Source of the DNA: Apostichopus japonicus
Taxonomy: Eukaryota > Echinodermata > Holothuroidea > Aspidochirotida > Stichopodidae
Length of the DNA: 64,000 nucleotides
Assembly: GCF_037975245.1 (NCBI RefSeq)
Contig: NC_092582.1
Span: 5,246,001 to 5,310,000, forward strand
Direction: 5' to 3'
Made by a program: the position numbers and the translations under genes. The notes under the pieces were generated by a model that was not told the origin of the DNA, searched no databases, and saw only the letters and a program-made list of their open reading frames with translations. Below, one piece after another: positions 36,301-49,000 of the stretch; position 1 is the stretch's first letter; every line of letters starts with the position of its first letter.

Positions 36301-39300
36301 CGGTACTTAGAGAAACTATATATGATCTCTTTGTATCTTACACATCGGAATAGGTTTCCTTTAGAGAAGTTCTCTGATCATTCTCTGCTCATTAAGCAAT
36401 AGGGTTTAATAGTGCATGAATGATCCACTGCAAACGATTAGTGATAATAGGTCAGTTCTTTTGAGATCAACATAAAATGATATGTGTGATTGATTCCGTT
36501 CCATGGGTGCCATCCACTGCAAAGGATTATTACTGTGAAAACGAAAAAACTGATCTACTCTACACAGATAAAGTGCAACCTATCAATGTAATACAAATGG
36601 ACTAATTGTACTCCACAGTCGTAGGTAAGAATGACGTTTTCACTGCACCGGCTAAGGAAACACAAATCAAGTTTACGACCTGACAAACTAATTAAATTCA
36701 TCTCATCTTGCTTTGGAGTGCATTCCGTGTTTCTCAATACGCAATTGGACAGAACCTTCTACGATGTAGTCAATGTCTTGCTGTTGCTTGCCACAAACAA
36801 ATTTGACTCTGATTAAACAAAACAGCCAAGTGCTCTCACCGAAGGAAATGATGGAAAATTAGCGAAAATTAGTCGCATTAACCTTTGATTGCAGTATGGG
36901 CGTGCTGATGAAATCCCTGTGGTTGCCCTTTTCCTTCCATCGAGTAACTTTCTAGTTACCACCATCAAGCCATCCTTGCACTTTATTATCTTTGTAGGCC
37001 TTGGAAGGTCTCTCTAATCAGGTGAATAGTGCTGTCCATTGAAAGTTCAAACTTATAAAACCATGCACGAAACTCTTTAAATATTGAAATCTGTATCATG
37101 TGAATAGGGTACGTTATATCAAACCAACAAGATGTTCTCTTTTTTAGTTCTTTCTTTAATACTTTCACGGTAACAAATTCTGTTAAAGAAATCATTAATT
37201 TCTGAAATGTTTGACAAAGAAAAAACAAAAATAATTTAAAGGTCGTGAGTATCTTCCGGAAAATCAAATAATGGTCACCAAAGATCAAATTTCAACAAGC
37301 ATATGACTGTTCCCCCTTTCGCTATCCACAATGAGACATGAAGATTAAGGGCGGATCAAGTTAGCTAGGCCCAGGCGGGGCAAAAAATTTGTTCAGACGA
37401 TGTATCTAATATGGTCCGGTTGGATGTGTGCCCAGCGTAACGTAGCGCAGGAAAATATGCTGTGGTACTTTGAAAAATATATATTAATTTTTTGTGTGCC
37501 AAAACTTTGGGCGCAATCCTGATAACTTTTAAATTCAGCCAAATTCTCACAAAGAAACTGTCAGGAAGTGTTTCTAGAATCTCCACCAAAAATTTAAGAG
37601 CAGGAATGAATTTTTGGGAGTTCATTCTCAAACTAGGAATTGCATTAGTTTATTAGTGTCACTTATCACACCAAAAGACTCCTCACTTTAATAGTCTGGT
37701 AAACAAAGAGAGATAGAAACAAGAGGGCAAAATCCATGGAGTTGTAGGTCTCTGACCTTTGACCTCAACCCTAAACACCAAAATCTGCATTATTTCAAGA
37801 GTCGTCTCATATCACTGTCTACATATCGTGTGCTGTAGTGCCTTCCTCATGCATGTGACAAGCAGAAAATGGCTAAATGCCAAATGTTAAGGTCAAACAG
37901 TGCAAATTATGCCTTGCATAAGGTTAATATATAAACTTACCAATATTTGAGGCCATGATTCAGTTTTCTATGAGCAAGTTTAAAGAATGTTGATTGCTTT
38001 CTTTGGTACATTTCATTTCATCCCCATAAATTCATATATTCAATCAGTTCTCTCTCTTTGAAATCCCTTCCCTATTGCTTGACAGGTTGCCTCAAGTGAA
38101 ACAAGGGGTGTTATCCCAAGGTACTATAGTTTCTGAAAGGCACCCACCACCTCTCCCCCCCCCCCCCTTTCTGTTTCCAGAGAAATCAAGGGATATATGT
38201 ATGGGTTACCTACCAACTATGGAACTGGATATCTCAGTTGGCAGACTTCAGAACTTGTAAGCCTTAGGTCACTAAGTTCAAATTCTGTTCTATCCGAAAA
38301 AATTATTCTTTAAAATATCATTTCACTTTTTCCCAGTCAGTTTTCTATTCATAATTTACTTATAAACTATCATTCCAGTGAAAAATTGAAACCTTTATTT
38401 GGGACATTACTCATAACATAACTTCTTAAGGGTAAAATGATTGTTGAAATGTTGGCATTGAAATGATTTACATATCAGATAACCGTGTAGTTGGTGACAT
38501 CTTCAGGACGCAAAACTACGTAAATTTCTTTTAGGAAATTACTGTTTGAAGAAAGTGACATTTCATGAGTTTGTATTGTGTTTTAGCTACAGTCATCTCC
38601 TCGTCTTCGTTGATGAAATACGTCATTAAGTCAAGAAATTAGACTCTTGATATTTAATGCGAGCCGTCTGGCTTGGCTACTTGGAGGAGAACCGAAATCT
38701 TCAAGTTTTAAAGGAGTAAATATATATTTTTAGAAAACTTCTCAGTTGGCGATGAAAACCACAAAGTTGATGGAAAAAACCCCAATTAGTAACAGGATAA
38801 AATGAATGAAGAAGTAGCTTACCGTTGCTGAAGAAGATTTTCTTGATGTCTTAGTGGACAATTTTTCTTTCATTTTACCTGAAAGAAAATTAATGAAGGA
38901 TGAAATATAATTACACTACACCTATAACCTGTGATACTGAATCCTATCTCTTTTAAGAGCATTTATTAACTTTAAGTCAAATCTTTTAGCATTTGCAATG
39001 AAGATTTCTGAAGTGTGCTGTCCCCCCCTTTTGAAGGAGGTTAGGGAAGGTGAGGCGATATTTGCAATGATGACGCTGCTTCCAAAAAACACAAAAGTTT
39101 TGGAAGATGTCTCATTCATCGCCAATTGCTTATTTTTGAATATACCATTTACTAATAGGTTGATGTCAAGTTTAACAATGGTAGAGATTGGCATAGGTTA
39201 GGGATTAATCATTATATAAATAATATTGATTCACTAAATTAAGATATGTTTTTCACATAAATATATATTCCACTGACCTGCACTCTCCTGTTCTCCTGGT

Positions 39301-42300
39301 TTGGAAGGATGAGTAAAATATCTCTGAGCTGTCGATTGAACTCGATCTGCCAAAATTGGTAACATTAAAAACAAAACATTAAAAACAGAAACCATTATCT
39401 ACAAGATAAACAGTAATTTCCTCCATAAATTTATTGTTATCTTTTAAATAGATTTTACAGTTTACATGTTCTTATACCATATTCTTATATTCTTACACCA
39501 TATTCTTACAAGTGCCTCCAAATCAATGTTTGTTTAATTTTAAAATATACAATTTTTGTATTTGCAATGTATAATTTTAATGTGTACCATATTGAGTGAT
39601 CGTGAATACACATGGAGTGGAAAAAAATTAAAAATACAAATAATAATGATAAAAATAATTATAATAATCAAATTAATAAGATTTTACATAAATAAGATTG
39701 AAATCAAATGAAAGCGATTGAAACTTAAATGTTACTCTTAAGGTCATTGCACTTTTTCCATCTCATCTTTCTTTAAATTATTCCAGTGTAACTACAAAAC
39801 AGTTCTGAAAAACCAAACAAATAACTAAAAACAAAGAAAAGAAGAATTAAACTCACATCCTTATAACGTAACTTCATTAGGAATATACGATTTTGACAAT
39901 ACTTTTGTGTAATTTCAAAAAGATATGTCAAAATGTTGAATGATTAAACATGATCTTATCTGTTCAGAACATCAAATAGCCTTTCTTTCACTTACCAATA
40001 TGCAAGTCCCTTTTTATATTAATGTCCTTTATCTTTTCTTAAAGAAAGTAAACTTGCTTTGAAATAAAATACATTTTCATGATAGCCTGGCGTTAAAAGT
40101 ACACCAAGCAGGTGCCGCAAACAGTCATCTAGTTTCAAGTAAAATGTTAATCTGGAATTCCAGTAAATATGAACTTACATTCCTCTTTTGGTGTGCGTTT
40201 CTTGGCAGGATCACTCTCACACTTGCCTTCACTTGTGACAGCAATCACCTGCAAAAACAAACAAAAAAAGAGTGAAACAAAAGAGGGGGATGTATGAAGA
40301 AAGAAAAAGATATACTTGGTGTCAGGTTGTTGAACTAAGTTTGTAAGATACTCAATAAGCCATGTCATACTAGCACAGGATAGGATATCCAAAGAAAAAA
40401 AGCTGTTCATTAACTGCTTATCTACTGCAAGGAGCCAGTGAATGGGTATGTATAATATTAAGTCAAAGGGCCTGACATTTTGATCCTAGCAGGAATTTAC
40501 AATTTCACGCCCCCTCCCCCACTCCCCCCTCCCCCACTCCCCCCGAAAAAAACAAGAGGCTCTTTTTGTTTCAGTTGGGATTTGTTTTATTTCAGTTCAC
40601 CTTGGAAGAAGATCCTGCAGGGATCAATATGTCTAACTGTGTAACTTTTATATCATTGGATACTCCTTAACCTCATTTTGAGAAGTACGATCAAATCTTT
40701 TCCCATGTTTGTCAGCATATGCAGCTGGTAGTTTATGCCCAGATGGAACACAATGAAGTATCAAAATACCATGGATTAAGCACAAAACAACACAGGATTG
40801 CAGAAGACTCACCTGAAGACATAATCGGTAGCCGGTGTTAGCCTTCGGACATTATAACATTAAACACAAAACAAGCCAGGATTGCACATGACTAACGGTG
40901 ATTACATAACCGGTAGCCGGTGATAGCCTTCAAACATTAAACACAAAACAAGACAGGATTGCAGATGACTCACCGTGAATACATAACCGGTAGCCGGTGA
41001 TAGCCTTCAAACATTAAAACATTAAACACAAAACAAGACAGGATTGCAGATGACTCACCGTGAATACATAACCGGTAGCCGGTGATAGCCTTCAAACATT
41101 AAAACATTAAACACAGAACAAGACAGGATTTCAGATGACTCACCGTGAATATATAATCGGTAGCCGGTGTTAGCCTTTGAACATTAAACACAGAACAAGA
41201 CAGGATTGCAGATGACTCACCGTGAATACATAATCGGTAGCCGGTGTTAGCCTTCGAACATTATAACTGAGATCTCTCCCCGAGTAAATGACCTTTCCAT
41301 TCAGGGTCAACTCAAATCGATGAAGTCTTCCCAATGGGTTGTCCGGAGGGGCCCAGGTGACCTGAATCTCACTGCGGCCAAGCACTGTGAGACTAGGCTT
41401 ACTCGGTGCATGCTTACCTTCAAAGAGGAAATTAGAATACTGGTTTGGGGGTTTATTCATTGTAAAGTTCTTTAGGATCTTGTGTTGTGACTCGGAAAAT
41501 TGGGCGTCTGTTATGTTAAACAGGGAATAAAAACCAGTTAACTCAGTACCACATTAAAAGTAGGATGTCGAAGGGAGTGCAGCATTACGCAGTACGCTGT
41601 GCAGGACTCCTTAGTTCGCTTGTCAATGAATTCCTGTACTTCAGTTCTAACAGACTGTGACAAAACATTCCCAAATGTGGAAGAATCTAGTTTTAACTGG
41701 AGGTGGATACCTTCTTGAACTATACAGTTTGGTATTTTATTGCAAGTAAGTTGATTACAGAACTCTTTGAAACTAACTATATTAATATTAATCAATTCTA
41801 AATGACTATTTAAGTACATGCAGCAATCAACAGTAAAATGACCTATCAGATCCACCATATTTGAACAAGCGATACACTTTAATATTCATGTGTTCATCCA
41901 TATTCGATAACTTGCAGAGATAAAATACCAATTGGTTAGAAAATACATGTTAATTCAAAGACAGCTCTCTCACCGAGTTCTACCGTTCGTGCGGTTATTG
42001 ATGCCTTGAGCCCTCTGCCTTTGTGATTGATTGCACATACCTGAAAGAAAAGGGTTTGAAAGGATTTAAAATTAAAGCAAAAACAAAACTGCTTATAACA
42101 TTTTCACCATGCCTCCTCCTGCAACTTAACACAAGCAAAAAAATTGTCGTATATCAAAGTTTCTTGTTATGAATAATTGAATTTTGATGACTTTTTATGA
42201 ATGTTTCTGGTACGAGCAGATGGAAAGATATATCATTATATGCTGGACTACCTGAAACTTATATATATAGGTTTATGCCATCATTATATGCCTGACTACC

Positions 42301-45300
42301 TGAATCTTATATATAGGTGTATGCCATCATTATATGCTGGACTACTAAACTGCCTCAATACCTGGGTGTCACATGATCTCTCTTAACTTGGTTGATTTCT
42401 CGCTCTCTCGTTCATCAACAGTCCACTGTGAGGTAGAACTGAACTACTTACAGAAAGCTCGTAGGAGGTGGTCGGTGAAAGACCACTAACAATGCTATTC
42501 AGCTCCGTGGTTGTCTCCACCAACTGTTTGCCGTTATATACCATGTACCCCTTGATATGAGCGTTGTTGAGGGTCGGAGGGGCCCAACTCAGCTTCAGCT
42601 GTGAGGTTGTGGCGTTTAATAACCTGAGGCCTTCTGGCGGATCGGGCACTGTGAATTACAATGGAAAAAAAAAAACCTTCACATATTCCCCTTGCACCCA
42701 GCATACCAGATTAATACAAGCCTTTCGCAAGCAGTGAGTTATGACTAACACCTACAGTATCAATGTTATTCTAAACATGACTTTAATTTTTAAGGTCCCA
42801 AAAAATTGGCCGGGCGCAACCTTATAGTTGGTCGACAAAATTTGTGGGTGGGTCGCAGGATTTTTCCAGACGTCGGGAGGTTTCTACACTTTTCAGAGCA
42901 TGTCGACAGAAGTCGATCAAGTTATTTTTTCAGCAGCACAAGAAAGCCTTCATGCATCGTATTGAGCATCAATTCTGAGAGGTTGGGGTCTTGTGGGTCG
43001 TAGCTCAATACTGGACCGAGGGCCTAAAAGTTTGCGGACCGCTGACCTAATTCTCTTGCATCCAAGATACCAGACTGATACATCATGCTAATTAGTAGCA
43101 AATTCATGATTTTTATATTCTTATCAGATATCTTTAGTCACATCAAACCAGAAACATGTTATCATTACCAGCTTAAAAGCTACTTCATTCTTCCGGCTTT
43201 CATCGTTAATATTCTCATCAGTAAGAAAAGAATTTTTAATGTTGAATTATGTTTGGCTATTTATCTGCAACCACATATAAACCAATTTGTTCCAAGGAAC
43301 ACATTGATGAATCCATGCTTACCAGATTCTTCTGTATGAGCATATACCACTTCACTCATAGGGCTGTCATCACTTTCAGTTGATAGAGCTATCCAGAAGC
43401 CATATTGGGTGTTTGGCCTCAGTCCAGTAGCCGTATGGGATAAAGATGTACCTTTATAAATAAGTTCTCTCTCTGAAAAATAGAAAGAAAGAAAGAGTTT
43501 TTTGAAGCAAATACTTGTAATCCATAATCTCTCATCTGAAATCTCATCAAATTGCTCAAAATGGACTTTAAACTTACTGTAGTATTAACGCTGTCGTTTT
43601 GAGGTACTGTAGTACTAGTGTGATATTACTGTATAATTAATTCAGAATTACTGTAGCGTTACTGTAATACTATTGTTGTAATACTGAAGTAGTAATTTGG
43701 TAGTAAAAGTGTTGCATTGCTGCAGAATGACTGTAGAATTCTGGTAGTATGAGTGTAATAATACTGCGGTACTACTGTAGTATGACTGTAGTATTCTGGT
43801 AGTATTAGTGTAATAAAATGGCAGTACTACTGTAGTATGACTGTAGTATTCTGGTAGCATTAGTGTTATATTATGGCAGTACTGTAGTACGACTGTATTA
43901 TTCTGGTAGTATTAGTATAATAAAATGGCAGTACACTGCAGTATGACTGTAGTATTCGAGTAGTATTAGTGTAAATAAAATGGCAGTACTGTAGTATTAT
44001 ATATGACTGTAGTATTCTGGTAGTATAAAATGGCAGTACACTGCAGTATGACTGTAGTATTCTGGTATCATTTAGTGTGATATTATGGCAGTATTATTTA
44101 CTAGTGCAGTATGACTGTAGTATTCTGGTAGTATGAGTGTAATAATACGGTAGTACTACTGTAGTATGACTGTAGTATTCTGGTATCATTTAGTGTGATA
44201 TTATGGCAGTATTATTTACTACTATAGTATGACTGTAGGATTTTGGTAGAATTAGTATATTATTATAGTAGCACACTAGGAACAAAATTACATCTCAAAC
44301 AATTTTGCAAATATTTAAGTACTGTATATTGCTTGCTTTGGCTTGTAAAGGTTAAATGATAACCACTGATAATAACTGAAATTGAAATATGACAGATTGT
44401 TCTCTTACTCAACCCCCCCCCCCACCCCAACCACACCCCACCCCCAAAGAAAGAAGGTAATGAGAAGAAAGCTGGACAGCAGCTGCACAAGTATTTGAAA
44501 AACTTGTTCGAAACTCACCACAAAACAGACGATATGTAACTTCTTGACCGCTCATGAGATGAACTTCCGACCAGGTTACTTCAACTTGGTTTGCTCCTTT
44601 AACCTCCAGATTTGGTGGGTCAGGTTTATCTAAAGATCTCAACAGTTCATAGGTTAAGTTGACTTCATCTTTCAGCTCTTCATGTATGCCAAGCATCATC
44701 TGTGTTGCCTGTTTGAATCAATTTGTATAATGATTGCCATTGGGTGTCAGTAGAACTTATAAAAGTAACTTTCCTAAACAAACCTCAGATTCAAATCATG
44801 TTGTTCATTTTCAACTATATATAGCATTTTTTGTTTACAAAATACCAGTCTTCTTGCCAAAACCCCAAAAATATGGAATATGCTCTTAACTTTGATCATA
44901 ATAATATTAATAATATTGAGGATTTATAAAGCGCAGATATGTCCACGGATAACGCTGCTCAAGGCGCATCACAATATTACCCTGGTCAACGATAACCTGT
45001 CAAACATAGAGACAATCCCTCCACAAGGCAACAGCTAAACAGCGCCCATCTGACAATTTTATCTCACAGGTCCCCATTTATTCACCCGAGTGAAGAGAGG
45101 CAATGGAGATAAAGTGCCTTGCCCAAGGACACAACACAATGATCTGGCCAAGACTCGAACCAGCAATCCTTAGATCACAAGTCCACTGCCTTAACCACTT
45201 GACCATAATGCTCTCAAACTTTGATCACTTGATGATGATGACATCAATACAAATTAGAATCTTCATCCAAACCACCTAACTGTTTACATTATTAATCTGT

Positions 45301-45976
45301 TTTCCATATGCACTATAATAAGGAATAAAATTGCTGATTTTTTCTTTGTCGTAAAGGCAACATCTCTTTGTACACTTTTCTTTGTTTTTTTTAATATAAA
45401 ATAACTCACCTTTAGTTGAGGAATAACATCCGGGTGATCTCTTAGTCTCATGACACCTCTTCGTTTGCTTGCTAACGTCCGGAGAGTCCTGCAACAAAAA
45501 GACGAAGCAAAAACAAGAACGGTCAGCTATTAAAGGGATCCAGACATGAACCCAAGCATCATCACAAAATGGTGATATGCAGATAGAGCTAGCTTGATGA
45601 AAAAAAATCCCTGAAAATAGTGATTATAGGAGATGTAAGCCAAACACCATCAACGTTAGTATATATATATATATATATGATAGAGCTAGCTTGATAGAAA
45701 AAACTCCTGAAAATAGCGATTATAGGAGATGTAATCCAAACACCATCAACGTTAGTAAATATAGGATAGAGATACCAGCTTGATGAACAACTCCCTAAAA
45801 CAGCTATTAAACTAAACAAAAAATCCAACCATCGCCATTCAACAAATGTATGAAATAGAAGCATACTGCTGATGGAAGACTCCCTCAAACAGGCAGTAAG
45901 AGGAGATGGGAAATAATTATTATTTACTATGTAACTGAGATGGTGAACACACCTTCCTCCCACACCCCTCTCCCCA

Positions 45977-46019
<43 letters not shown>

Positions 46020-49000
46020 ACCATACAAAAATGAACAAAATTAAAACAAACAAATAAATAAAGCTATTAAAGGAGATACAACTAAACGACCATCATCAAC
46101 GTACAGACAAAGATGCTAACGATGATTTACTATTCAAAATAGCCTTTTAGAGGAGAAAAATCCCACCCAGCAACGTAAATCTGTGAGACGGATTTGAACA
46201 ACGAACGACAAATTTCCCCCACAGTTATTTAAAGGACCCTATCTGTGCTAGGAAGATATCAGAGTTTTGCTTCCATTGATTCATATGACACATTAAGACA
46301 CGGGTTAAAAGGACATTGCACTAATAACTAAACACTTCCCTTTTGGGAATTTTCGTTTCTTTCAAGATCTGAACTTTTTTGACAAGATACTGTAGTTTGG
46401 TGAGACGATTCAGCTATAAAAATTTAAAAAAAAATATATATTAAAAAAAAAAAACTGTAACTGTAACTGTGAGTAAAAATTATTAAGGTCACTCTAGACA
46501 TAGGATAGCAAAAGTGTTACAATTATGAGGAGACAGGTAAGTGAGTGATGAATTGAAGTTAAAGATTGTCAGTCTGTGAGATGTCGATTCTTACATGGCA
46601 GCAAACCAGCCTGTCTCTCCCTCCTCATTGGCTAACTGGTTGGCCAGTAAATGAATCATGGCATCCGATTTATTGTGATCTAACAGTCTTTTGTGGCCTT
46701 CGTCGTTGGCCGCCAAGCAACTCAGAGCGTAGCAAGAATTTTTACTGCAGCCAGAATCCTTTCCTGAGAGCATGACGCAGAGATTGTCGATCTGAAAGAA
46801 GCAACATATCATCCCAGTAAAGAAAGAACATATGTCAATAACAATTTTCTTAACCCCCCCCCATGAAACCTGTTAAAAAAACACATAGGTTAAGTTCCAG
46901 TTACATTTGTGGGTCACTCATTTGAATCTTAACATTTGGTAGAGTTGATAACACAAAGCTTAAAAAGTACAGGGGCATTTCGTTATTTCGTTTATGTCAA
47001 ACTTATGACAATATTAGTTATTACTAATGTTTAACATAAGACGTTTTTTTTTACTGATTTAGCGTTGGCTAGGACAGGCATTTTATAAAACACAACTAAT
47101 TTTAAGACAGTGTGTTTGAGTTAAAAATTTACAACTGCATCAGTTTAAAGTTAAAGTTTAACATTTTAGTACAAGCCAAACTCAGTCGATGATTGTTCGG
47201 TAAGTGCCATTCTTAATTCAAACATTGATAACACATTTATTCTAATGAATTTAATGTGTTGTTTGAAGTCATGTGGGCACCTGCAGTTGAAGCAAACCCA
47301 TTGATTTTATTTTAATATTATTTTTTAACTTACCATTTTTTCTGATGATTCATGGAACAGAAGTCGCTTCTGACCTTCATCTGTGTCACACAGTCTCCCT
47401 ATGGCAAATGCAGCATTCATACCTCGGCCTAGAAGAAAAAATTATTTAAGCAAACCAGAAAACTCAACTAAAGTTATGAAAGAATTTCTATAACAGTTTG
47501 CCTTTGAACAAGACCCTGCTAGGATCAGTGGCATGGCTAAGGGGTGGCCTGGGTGGGTGCATGGGCACATGCCCTCCCCAAAAAATTGTGCCCTCCCCAG
47601 GTGCCCCCCACGATGCCATTTGTAGTGTTAAACAAAATACTAAAATTAAAACTTTACCTCTAAAAACATAAATATCGGACAGACTAAGCCCCAAAATTTT
47701 CTTGAACATAAAGTTACTTCAAGTTGTAAAATATAGCACTAGATTGCTTCTAAGCACCCTCAATTATTCAAAAATTTCTCAACAGAGAGGGGGACATAGT
47801 GCCCCCTTAATTAAGTGCTGTTCCCCCATGAGCCCCCAAGATTGAAATGTCTGGCGACGCAACTGGCTAGGATCAGCAGCAGTTGATAAACAGTTTGTTA
47901 ACAGCTTTCTCTCTGAACAATATACAAAAATGGATCTTTGCAGGCCATTATTAGTACCAAAAATATGCTAGAATGGTCATAGCAACCATTCATCAAACTT
48001 GTAGATGCTCTTTATCACAGTGTAGTGGTTCATCTCTTTACTACACTAAGTCAATGATTTTTTTTTACTTACACCTTTCTCAATTTCTGGGAATAGACAA
48101 TTGGATCGTTATAGACATAGGCGTAGGAGGCGGGGGGGCTGGGGGGGCTGCAGCCCCCCAACCAATTATTTTTGTGAAAATTCGGGCAATATGCTGAGAA
48201 TTTTTCAGGGCACCTACTGGAAGAAGAATAATTTGCAGTGTGTTTTGCTTTCTTTTTTGGTGAAAATTTGGCAATATGCAGAGAATTTTTCGGGCATCTA
48301 CTGAAAGAATAATAACTTGCAATGTGTTATTCAATTTTTTGGTGAAAATTTGGGCAATATGCTGAGAATTTTTCGAGAACCTACTGAAAGAAGAAGAATT
48401 TGCTTTTTTTTTTCAATCTTTTGGTGAAAATTCGGGCAACATATGCTGAGAATTTTTTTCGGGTACCTACTGAAAGAATAATTTGCAGTGTGTTTTTCAA
48501 TTTTTTTGGTGAAAATTTGGGCAATATACTGAGAATTTTTCGGGCACCTACCAGTGACGGAGCGTCCATACAGTCAGAGGGGGCCGATGAACCCCCCCCT
48601 CCCCTGACGGACTCAAATGGACTGCTGGCGCCCTTTTCGGCTTTTTACCACTTTCTACTTATTCGCGATTATTGACTTTTTTTATTGCGCTCTCAAATAC
48701 CTATTGACATTTGTCACATTTTGTTTGGTGCAATTTTCTGACAAATGGCGATGACACCTATTTATTCTTCGTTTATCTGCAAATTAGCTAGGCCTGGGAA
48801 GGGTCATTTCCGGCGATCTAGGGAGTATCTTTACTGAAAAATTTTTTGTACGTTCCGCGCCAACCGGTGGTGGCGCTCCGCTTAGATAGTGTCGACAGCG
48901 CCCCTACAGAGCATTCTCTCCCCCCCTGACCAATACCCCTAGCTCCGCCACTGGCACCTACTGAAAGAAGAAGAATTTACAATGTGTTTTTCAATAGTTA

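Noticed and set aside
35720-36352. Regularly spaced repeats resembling a CRISPR array
   Set aside because: The repeat occupies the whole 53-bp period with no unique spacers, and the DNA is eukaryotic.
37347-37660. Further hAT-like element
   Set aside because: GGGCGGATCAAG-type text resembles such ends, but neither a matching second end nor a TSD was found.
45140-45216. A functional tRNA gene on the minus strand
   Set aside because: A and B boxes are present but it is the head of a SINE with body, tail and target-site duplication.
45589-46053. 154-codon minus-strand frame as a gene
   Set aside because: It reads through (TA)n runs and a 100-bp tandem repeat, with low-complexity product and no splice or domain support.
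46566-46775. Plus-strand frame opposite ARM-FN3 exon 6
   Set aside because: Shadow of a well-supported armadillo exon with matching phases on the minus strand.
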